Assembly: GCF_006546835.1 (NCBI RefSeq)
Contig: NZ_VICB01000014.1
Coordinates: 62,001 to 126,000, forward strand
DNA: 64,000 nt
Direction of reading: 5' to 3'
From: Actinomyces johnsonii
GTDB lineage: Bacteria > Actinomycetota > Actinomycetes > Actinomycetales > Actinomycetaceae
Shown here: one piece after another, positions 57,928 through 64,000 of the stretch
How positions within the stretch are numbered: position 1 is the stretch's first letter
Layout: the number at the start of each line of letters is the position of its first letter
Position numbers and translations under genes: made by a program
Notes under the pieces: generated by a model
What the model saw: the letters and a program-made list of their open reading frames with translations, nothing else
Databases searched by the model: none
Told to the model about the DNA's origin: nothing

Positions 57928-60243
57928 ATGTCCGCCTTCCTCCTATCCGTGGGCCGGTGGTGCGCCCGTCACGCCACCCGGGTCCTCGCTGCCTGGGCAC
58001 TGCTCATAGCCGCCCTCGGTGGCGTCGTCGCCACCACCGGCATCCAGCTCGACGACACCTTCACCATCTCCGGCACCGAGTCGATGCGCGGCCTGGAGGT
58101 CCTCTCCGATCGGCTTCCCCAGGCGGCGGGCACGAGCGAGCAGGTCCTCATCACGAGCTCTAACGGCCGTATCGAGAACCACGCCGCGGCCGTCAACGTC
58201 TTCGCTCTTCGGGCCTCGCAGATCGACGGCGTCGCCATGGTCTCCCCGCCTTTCGGGGATCAGGCCACGGGGGCGGCGTCAACCGTCTCCGCCGACGGCG
58301 CCCACGTGCTCGTCCAGGTGCAGGCCGACACCTCGGTCGGCTCGATCACCACCGGAACCACGCCGAAGGCCAAAACCGTTGCCAAGGACCTCGACACCCT
58401 GGCCGAACGCACCGAGGCCATGGACTCGTCCCTGACAGTTCAGCGCAGTGGCAACATTGACCAGGAGGTGGGGATCGGCATTTCCGCCGTCGAGCTCGTC
58501 GGCGTCGCCATCGCCGCGATCGTCCTGCTCATCACCTTCGGTTCCTTCATGGCTGCGGGTACCCCGCTCATCGCCGCCGCCGTCGGTGTGGGCGTCGGCA
58601 TGCTCGGCATCCTCGCGACGGCGAGCATCACCGACATCAACTCCACCACCCCGGTCCTGGCCGTCATGATTGGGCTGGCGGTCGGTATCGACTATGCCCT
58701 GTTCATCGTCTCGCGGGCGCGCGAGTACCTCGCCGATGGTGTCGATCCGGCCGAGGCCGCCGGGCGGGCCACCGCCACCTCCGGAGGAGCTGTCGTCTTC
58801 GCCGGAACCACGGTCATCGTGGCCCTGTGCGGTCTGAGCGTGGCCCATATCAGATTCCTGACCACGATGGGACTGGCCTCGGCGGCAGTCGTGGTGGTGG
58901 CCGTACTCGTGGCGCTGACGGTCGTCCCCGCTTTGATCGGCATTCTCGGCGAGCGTCTGCTCCCGCGCCGCCGCAAGGCCGCCGATGGCGGCGCGGACGC
59001 GGACCGGAGGCCAGCGTCCCGCTGGGTGCGCGCAGTGACCCGCCGCCCCTGGACGACCATCGGCGCCGTCATTGTCCTCCTGGGACTGTGCGCCATCCCC
59101 GCCAGCGGCCTGCGCCTGGCTCTGACCGACAACGGCTTCGCCGAGAAGGGATCGCAGCAGCGCGAGACCTACGACGCCGTCGCCGCGGCCTACGGCGAGG
59201 GTTACAACTCACCCATCGTCGTGATAGCCGACGTCTCTCAGCCCTCCGGTTCTGTCGCCGCGGTCCAGGGCCTGGCCCAGGAGCTCTCCCAGCTCGACGG
59301 CGTCGAGGGAATCTCCCTGGCCACTCCCAACCAGGACGGGACCCTCGCCTTCGTCCAGATCCGTCCCGAGAAGTCCCAGGCCGACCCCGCCACGATGGAG
59401 CTGGTGCACGACATCCGCTCCCACGCCGGCGACTATGAGAGCCGTTACGGACTCACCGATGTCATGGTCACCGGCCAGACCGCCGTCGCGATCGATGTCG
59501 CCGAGGAGCTCAACGCCGCCCTCATCCCCTTCGGCGTCGTGGTGGTGGGCCTGTCGCTCATCCTCCTCATGGTCGTCTTCCGCTCCATCGCCGTTCCCCT
59601 GACCGCGACCCTTGGATACCTGCTGTCGCTGGGGGCGGGCATGGGCGCCGTTGGCGCTGTCTTCGGCTGGGGCTGGGCGGCCGACCTCCTGGCCGTCTCC
59701 AAGGTCGGCGCCGTCATCTCCTTCCTGCCGGTCATCGTTATGGGAGTCCTGTTCGGGCTGGCCATGGACTACCAGGTCTTCCTCGTCTCGCGCATGCGCG
59801 AGGAGTGGACCCGACGGCGGCGCAGCGACGCGACTCCCGAGGCCCGCCGTGAGGCGGCCGCGGCGGCGGTTGAGGCCGGGTTCCTGGGCAGCGCGAAGGT
59901 CGTCGTGGCGGCGGCCGTCATCATGACCGGCGTCTTCGCGGCTTTCGTCCACACTGACAATGTCTACGTCAAGCCCATCGCTCTTGGCCTGACCGTCGGG
60001 ATCGCCGCCGACGCCTTCCTCGTGCGCATGACCCTTATTCCCGCGCTCATGTCGGCACTGGGGGAGAAGGCCTGGTGGCTGCCGGCATGGCTGGACCGGA
60101 TGCTTCCGGTTGTCGACGTCGAGGGGGAGAACCTGGAGCACGCTCTGGAGCAGGAGGCTGCCGATGCCGACCAGTCGGCCCGACCGGAGACGGACTCTGT
60201 GGATGATCAGGCCGAGGAGATGGAGACCACTGCGGTGTCCTGA
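57928..60243 (+). CDS. MMPL-family (RND) exporter
   Basis: A 771-aa transporter with 12 predicted helices in two halves, each with a large external loop. Each half has the MMPL core: VLAVMIGLAVGIDYALFIVSRAREYL and FLPVIVMGVLFGLAMDYQVFLVSRMREEW, whose Asp-Tyr pairs form the proton relay. Substrates of the family are lipids, siderophores or drugs; this one is unknown. The acidic C-terminal tail (about 50 residues) is cytoplasmic. GAAAGG precedes ATG 57928. A strong terminator follows. Confidence 0.93.
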   Translation: MSAFLLSVGRWCARHATRVLAAWALLIAALGGVVATTGIQLDDTFTISGTESMRGLEVLSDRLPQAAGTSEQVLITSSNGRIENHAAAVNVFALRASQIDGVAMVSPPFGDQATGAASTVSADGAHVLVQVQADTSVGSITTGTTPKAKTVAKDLDTLAERTEAMDSSLTVQRSGNIDQEVGIGISAVELVGVAIAAIVLLITFGSFMAAGTPLIAAAVGVGVGMLGILATASITDINSTTPVLAVMIGLAVGIDYALFIVSRAREYLADGVDPAEAAGRATATSGGAVVFAGTTVIVALCGLSVAHIRFLTTMGLASAAVVVVAVLVALTVVPALIGILGERLLPRRRKAADGGADADRRPASRWVRAVTRRPWTTIGAVIVLLGLCAIPASGLRLALTDNGFAEKGSQQRETYDAVAAAYGEGYNSPIVVIADVSQPSGSVAAVQGLAQELSQLDGVEGISLATPNQDGTLAFVQIRPEKSQADPATMELVHDIRSHAGDYESRYGLTDVMVTGQTAVAIDVAEELNAALIPFGVVVVGLSLILLMVVFRSIAVPLTATLGYLLSLGAGMGAVGAVFGWGWAADLLAVSKVGAVISFLPVIVMGVLFGLAMDYQVFLVSRMREEWTRRRRSDATPEARREAAAAAVEAGFLGSAKVVVAAAVIMTGVFAAFVHTDNVYVKPIALGLTVGIAADAFLVRMTLIPALMSALGEKAWWLPAWLDRMLPVVDVEGENLEHALEQEAADADQSARPETDSVDDQAEEMETTAVS

Positions 60244-60266
60244 ACCTGGCGCTCGCGGTGGCCGGC

Positions 60267-60304
60267 AAGGGCGGGTCAGGCGGTTTCCCGCCTGACCCGC
60301 CCTT
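60267..60304. terminator. bidirectional terminator between MMPL and AlbA_2 genes
   Basis: A perfect 17-bp stem (AAGGGCGGGTCAGGCGG at 60267-60283 with 60288-60304) around a four-base loop; 23 bp after the MMPL stop and 44 bp before the stop of the convergent gene. Confidence 0.93.
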
Positions 60305-60348
60305 GCTGGCATCGTGCTGCCTCGCCGAACCCCGTGGCCTACGACGGC

Positions 60349-61326
60349 CTACTGGCCTGTGCCCTCATCGTCCCGGGAAGCCGTGGCCGCGGTGACGGCC
60401 GCGGCCGGGTTGATGGGCAGTGCCCGGGGCGACTGGTCGCGGCGCAGCAGGAAGTTGCCCAGCCGGATCGGCCAGGCCACGTGGTTGATCCGCGGCCAGC
60501 GCAGCATGACGTAGTCCACGGCGTCATCGACCTCCAGGCGCCGCGTCGAGTTGCCGACCCGCACCCACAGCGCCGCCCCGTCGCGCCCCTTGGCTGGCTT
60601 GAGGTAGACCGGCAGCGGGGACGGGGGCGCGGTCACCCGGCACACCTCCGCGGTCCCGTCCGGCGTGGGCGCGAAGTCCACCTGCGGCAGCGCGGCGGCG
60701 TTCGTGCCCATGCGCGTGCGCCACATTCCGCGCAGCCACAGCTCGAAGCGATCGGCATCGGGCTGCTTGAGGGTGGAGTAGTCAGGGCCCAGGCCGATGA
60801 GGGAGCCGTCATCCGCCACCCCGAGCAGGAGCGTGCCGCCCGCGGAGTTCATGAAGGCCGCCACCGTCTTGGCCACGACCTCCTCCATCGCCTCATCGCG
60901 CTTGTCCGTGCGCAGGTTCCAGCGCGCTGAGGACTTGAACTCCAGACGGTCTGACTCGCCCATCTGAGCGACCTCCGCGATCGGCTGCAGCGTGCGGTGG
61001 CACTGCAGGCGCGCCAGGACCGCGGAGGTCACGATCAGCACGACGGCCGCCACGCCGCAGGAGGTCACCAGCATCTTGACCGAGAACAGGTCGCCCTCGT
61101 CGAAGATCCAGCCCGCCAGCAGCAGCCCCAGCCACAGGCCGACGAGCGCGATGAGGGTGGCCGCAGCGTCCGAGACGGCGACCCGCCCGCGCAGTAGGAA
61201 GCGCGTCGCCCGCCCCACCAGGTAGGACAGCAGGAGCAGCAGCGGCTGCGCGACGACCCACCAGATGAGGACGGGGTTGGCAGGATTGGTGATGGTGACG
61301 GTCTCGATGCTTTCCACGGACTTCAC
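60349..61326 (-). CDS. membrane-anchored Schlafen/AlbA_2-domain protein
   Basis: A 325-aa protein with three membrane helices in the first 105 residues (VLIWWVVAQPLLLLLSYLVG, AAATLIALVGLWLGLLLAGWI, LVTSCGVAAVVLIVTSAVLA), then an AlbA_2 domain: ESDRLEFKSSARWNL, MEEVVAKTVAAFMNSAGGTLLLGVADDGSLIGL. AlbA_2 domains bind nucleic acids or nucleotides and in Schlafens can be RNases; here the E-F-K motif is intact. A membrane-bound AlbA_2 protein is uncommon and its role is unknown. It stands alone between two terminators. Confidence 0.82.
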   Translation of the reverse strand: MKSVESIETVTITNPANPVLIWWVVAQPLLLLLSYLVGRATRFLLRGRVAVSDAAATLIALVGLWLGLLLAGWIFDEGDLFSVKMLVTSCGVAAVVLIVTSAVLARLQCHRTLQPIAEVAQMGESDRLEFKSSARWNLRTDKRDEAMEEVVAKTVAAFMNSAGGTLLLGVADDGSLIGLGPDYSTLKQPDADRFELWLRGMWRTRMGTNAAALPQVDFAPTPDGTAEVCRVTAPPSPLPVYLKPAKGRDGAALWVRVGNSTRRLEVDDAVDYVMLRWPRINHVAWPIRLGNFLLRRDQSPRALPINPAAAVTAATASRDDEGTGQ

Positions 61327-61519
61327 GGCTCTCTGCGGATCGGTGCCTCGCGGCGCGGACAGGGGCGGGGCTGCGGCTGCAGGGTACGGTCGGTGCCGGA
61401 CCGGGCTCGGTGACGGGGTTTGACGACGCGCGGCCTTGGTGCCTCACCCTTCCGGAACAGGAGTTGCCGGGTCGTTAGGGCACGGCCGGACGGCGGCCCG
61501 ATCAGGCGGTTCGGGCTTG

Positions 61520-62002
61520 TCAGGCCATGACCCGCGTCCACTCCTGGCGGGCGGCGAGGAAGCCGCGCACCGCCTCCTGGGCGGCGGCCAGTGAGTGGTT
61601 CGCGCCCCAGCCGCACTGGACCTCGTTGGCCGCCGGAACCTCCTGGGCGTCGAGGACGTCGCGGAAGGCCGCCTCCAGCAGCGGCAGGAACTCCTCGGTC
61701 TCCACCCCCAGCATCAGGGCGTAGAAGCCGGTCTGACACCCCATGGGGGAGAAGTCGATGAGCCGGTCGGTGTGGTTGCGCATGAGCTCGGCGCTCAGGT
61801 GCTCGATGGAGTGCACGGCCTCCATCTCCAGGTGCTCGCGGTTGGGCTGGCAGAAACGCACGTCGTACTTGATGAGCACGTCCCCGCCGGGCAGCTCCTT
61901 GCGGTCGGCCACGCGCACGTAGGGCGCGGCGACCTTGGTGTGGTCCAGGTTGAAAGACTCGACGTTCATCCTCGGCGTGCTCTGCTCGCTCGTGTCGCTC
62001 AT
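61520..62002 (-). CDS. luxS: S-ribosylhomocysteine lyase (autoinducer-2 synthase)
   Basis: A 160-aa metalloenzyme that cleaves S-ribosylhomocysteine to homocysteine and DPD, the precursor of AI-2. The metal ligands are H64 and H68 in HSIEH and C130 in [11 protein letters not shown]; the catalytic Cys is C90 in [10 protein letters not shown]. The length is typical. The ATG is leaderless. The upstream enzyme of the same pathway, mtnN, is 5 kb away. Confidence 0.97.
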   Translation of the reverse strand: MSDTSEQSTPRMNVESFNLDHTKVAAPYVRVADRKELPGGDVLIKYDVRFCQPNREHLEMEAVHSIEHLSAELMRNHTDRLIDFSPMGCQTGFYALMLGVETEEFLPLLEAAFRDVLDAQEVPAANEVQCGWGANHSLAAAQEAVRGFLAARQEWTRVMA

Positions 62003-62008
62003 GGGGCC

Positions 62009-62014
62009 AGCCTA
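62009..62014 (-). promoter_or_regulatory. leaderless -10 box of luxS
   Basis: TAGGCT on the minus strand followed by exactly six bases (ggcccc) and ATG at 62002. Confidence 0.75.
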
Positions 62015-62042
62015 CGGGGCGAGTACAAGGCAGGATGGGGGC

Positions 62043-62867
62043 ATGACTCCACTGGCGCGCATCGTCGCGGGGCCCGACGGCGCCCCCGCCCTGGTCCTTC
62101 TCCACGGCATCACCGGCTCCGCGGTCTCCCTGGCCGAGGCCATCGACCACTGGGTGGGCCGCGGCTACCGGGTCGTCGCGGTCGACGCCCGCGGGCACGG
62201 CCTGTCCCCGCGGTGGGAGCCGACCCAGCTCGAGCGGGCCGGGGAGGTCCTCGTGGAGGACCTCATCGCCGTCCTGGAGGACCTTGCCACCGGCTCACGC
62301 GGCCGGGCCGCGCTGGGACTGTCGACGCCGCCCGCCCCGGTCGTCATCGGCCACTCGATGGGCGCGGCCACCGCCATGGTCGCCGCCGGGCGCCGCCCCG
62401 ACCTGGTCACCGGCGTCGTCCTGGAGGACCCGGCCCGCTTCGGCACTCGCAGCCCGCGTGAGCTCTTGGCCCGCGGCGCAGCCCGGGAACGGGCCCGCGC
62501 CGCCGAGGTCGCCGACCTGCCGGCCGCCGTCGGCCGCGCCCTGGAGACCATGCCCGACGTCGAGGCCCTCCCGGGCGTGTGGGCCTCCCAACGCACTGAC
62601 CCGGCCCTGCTGCTCTCCGGCGTCGTCACCCCCGAGGTCCCCTGGGACGAGGCGATGGCCGCGCTCGACGTCCCCGCCCTGCTGCTCACCGGCGACCGGC
62701 CCGGCAGCGCGCGCGTGGGCCGCGAGGGCCTGGCCACCGCCGCCCGCAATCCCCGGATCACACCGATCCTCGTCCCCGGAGCCGGCCACCAGGTGCGCCG
62801 CGGCGACCCGGAGGCCTTCTACTGCGCCGTCGACGAGTGGCTGGCCGAGATTCTGCCCGTGGGCTGA
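62043..62867 (+). CDS. alpha/beta-hydrolase
   Basis: A 274-aa hydrolase: LVLLHGITGS (oxyanion region), AVDARGHGLS, nucleophile in IGHSMGAATAM, Asp in LLLTGDRPG and His in VPGAGHQVRR, a complete catalytic triad. The substrate cannot be deduced. It is divergent from luxS with 40 bp between starts; GGATGGGGGC before the ATG may serve as a weak ribosome-binding site. Confidence 0.9.
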   Translation: MTPLARIVAGPDGAPALVLLHGITGSAVSLAEAIDHWVGRGYRVVAVDARGHGLSPRWEPTQLERAGEVLVEDLIAVLEDLATGSRGRAALGLSTPPAPVVIGHSMGAATAMVAAGRRPDLVTGVVLEDPARFGTRSPRELLARGAARERARAAEVADLPAAVGRALETMPDVEALPGVWASQRTDPALLLSGVVTPEVPWDEAMAALDVPALLLTGDRPGSARVGREGLATAARNPRITPILVPGAGHQVRRGDPEAFYCAVDEWLAEILPVG

Positions 62868-62869
62868 GC

Positions 62870-62901
62870 CGGAGGAGCCTCGGAGGAGCCTCGGAGGAGC
62901 G
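62870..62901 (+). repeat. 11-bp tandem repeat
   Basis: CGGAGGAGCCT is repeated two full times and a third time nearly complete (62870-62880, 62881-62891, 62892-62901), beginning two bases after the hydrolase stop. It is short enough to be a slippage tract. Confidence 0.8.
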
Positions 62902-62998
62902 CGGCAAGAGCGCCTGTCGAGTCGGGAGAGACGGAGAACTCCCGCGGCGCGCAGGGCCGCGTCGTTGGTCAGCTGCGCGCCCGTGGGAGGATGCGGGC

Positions 62999-64000
62999 AT
63001 GGCAGCTGTGTCCGAGAAAGCCCGGAAGGCCTCCGCCCCCGTCCCCGGGGAGCGCACGCAGGGGGAGACCACCGCCTACCTCCTGGCGGCGCTGACCATC
63101 GGGTCGGTGGGGCTCTACCTCATCAAGGACCTTTTCGCCCCGGCGTTCTTCGCCCTCACCCTGGTGGTGACGGTTCGGCCCCTGGTGTCCTGGATGACGC
63201 GCCGTCATGTGCCCCGGGTGCTCGCGGCGACGGCGGCGATCCTGCTCATCTTCGCCTTCGTCGTCCTGCTGTTCGCGGCCCTGGCCGTCGCGGTCGCCCA
63301 GCTCGTCGACACCCTCCCGCAGTACGCCCCCAAGTTCCAGGCGATCTGGCAGCAGGCCGAGGCCCGGCTCAACGGCATGGGGGTCGATCAGTCCACAGTG
63401 CTCAAGCAGGTCACCAACGTGCTGGACACCTCTCGGCTCGTTACGGTCGCGCAGGCGATTCTGGGGCAGGTGAGCTCGGCCAGCGCGATGCTCGGCGTCA
63501 TGGCGATGGTGGTCGTCTTCCTCATGTTCGACACCGCCAAGATCGAGATCCGCGCCGCGGCCCTGAGCGTCCTCAAGTCGGGGATGGCCTCCGCCCTCGT
63601 CTCCTTCTGCGAGTCGGTGCGCTCCTACTGGATGGTCTCCACGCTCTTCGGCTTCATCGTGGCCGTCATCAACGTCCTGACCCTGTGGTACCTGGACGTG
63701 CCGATGGCGATCACCTGGGGCGTGGTCTCCTTCATCACCAACTACATCCCCAACATCGGCTTCGTCCTGGGCGTGGTGCCGCCGGCGATCCTGGGACTGG
63801 TGGACTCCGGACCCTGGACGGCGCTGTGGGTGGTCCTGTCCTACGTGGTGGCTAACTTCGTCATCCAGTCCCTCATCCAGCCCAAGTTCACCGGTGACGC
63901 GGTGGGGCTCAACACGACGACGACCTTCCTGTGCCTGCTGTTCTGGTCCACCGTCATCGGGGCGCTGGGGACGATTCTGGCGGTGCCGCTAACTCTGTTC
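62999..64000 (+). CDS. AI-2E family (PerM/YdbI) permease, 3' truncated by the window
   Basis: At least 334 aa, open to the window end. It begins MAAVSEKARKASAPVPGER, then helices AYLLAALTIGSVGLYLI, FAPAFFALTLVVTVRPLV and LAATAAILLIFAFVVLL, and the family core TWGVVSFITNYIPNIGFVLGVVPPAILGL and IQPKFTGDAVGLNTTTTFLCLLFWSTVIGALGTILAVPLTL. The family is named after TqsA, reported to export AI-2, but many members do other jobs. A GGGAGGATG ribosome-binding site precedes ATG 62999. Its closeness to luxS makes AI-2 export a reasonable but unproven idea. Confidence 0.9.
   Translation, partial: MAAVSEKARKASAPVPGERTQGETTAYLLAALTIGSVGLYLIKDLFAPAFFALTLVVTVRPLVSWMTRRHVPRVLAATAAILLIFAFVVLLFAALAVAVAQLVDTLPQYAPKFQAIWQQAEARLNGMGVDQSTVLKQVTNVLDTSRLVTVAQAILGQVSSASAMLGVMAMVVVFLMFDTAKIEIRAAALSVLKSGMASALVSFCESVRSYWMVSTLFGFIVAVINVLTLWYLDVPMAITWGVVSFITNYIPNIGFVLGVVPPAILGLVDSGPWTALWVVLSYVVANFVIQSLIQPKFTGDAVGLNTTTTFLCLLFWSTVIGALGTILAVPLTLF

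Overview
The window is a GC-rich chromosomal segment from an actinobacterium, most likely a member of the Actinomycetaceae such as Actinomyces. The evidence is the high-GC coding bias, the gene order (mutT4-like / DUF6049 / murJ-pseudokinase / trxB / trxA, and fhaA-fhaB-pstP-rodA-pbpA-pknA-pknB next to a tRNA-Leu, both matching the known actinobacterial origin-proximal arrangement), frequent leaderless promoters, and a dense cluster of parS sites at the left end. The genus is an inference from content; no rRNA or marker gene was compared.

Layout. 1-1755 is a non-coding stretch with seven parS-like sites (one degenerate), the first four about 340 bp apart; an eighth lies at 4125. 1756-14671 (minus strand) carries ddl, a PLP aminotransferase, thrC, trxA, trxB, a giant murJ-pseudokinase fusion, a DUF6049 membrane protein and a MutT4-like NUDIX hydrolase. 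pcnA (CCA-adding enzyme) diverges from it, followed by a Gfo/Idh oxidoreductase and a GH36 alpha-galactosidase. 19227-28158 is an accessory island: a DUF4143 ATPase/nuclease-like protein, then an unusual CRISPR-Cas operon (cas3, csb3-like, Cas6e-like, csb1, csb2) running directly into a six-repeat array. The effector genes are type I-U (now I-G), but the repeat and the stand-alone Cas6 look like type I-E, and no cas1, cas2 or cas4 is present in the window.

28427-36445 holds a DUF4832 secreted protein, serC-serA, a DUF4352 lipoprotein-like gene and a NarL-type two-component system. 36562-45548 is the cell-wall/cell-division signalling operon fhaA-fhaB-pstP-rodA-pbpA-pknA-pknB. Its FhaA is the known partner of the MurJ pseudokinase encoded 34 kb away. 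tRNA-Leu(CAG), a VanZ-like gene, and ybdD-cstA follow.

49586-64000 is a mosaic of small regulator-target pairs: TetR plus a frame-disrupted Acg-like nitroreductase, an AspT/YbjL-type transporter with a structured upstream region, MerR plus a carboxymuconolactone decarboxylase-like protein, a thiamine-binding-like protein, NmrA-like and HxlR genes, MTA/SAH nucleosidase (pfs), TetR plus an MMPL exporter, a membrane-anchored Schlafen AlbA_2 protein, luxS, an alpha/beta hydrolase and a truncated AI-2E-family permease. pfs, luxS and the AI-2E protein together suggest autoinducer-2 production and possibly export.

Three recurring non-genic themes stand out: leaderless promoters of the exact form TANNNT-N6-ATG/GTG, two families of palindromic intergenic elements each present twice, and several long perfect hairpins at convergent gene ends.
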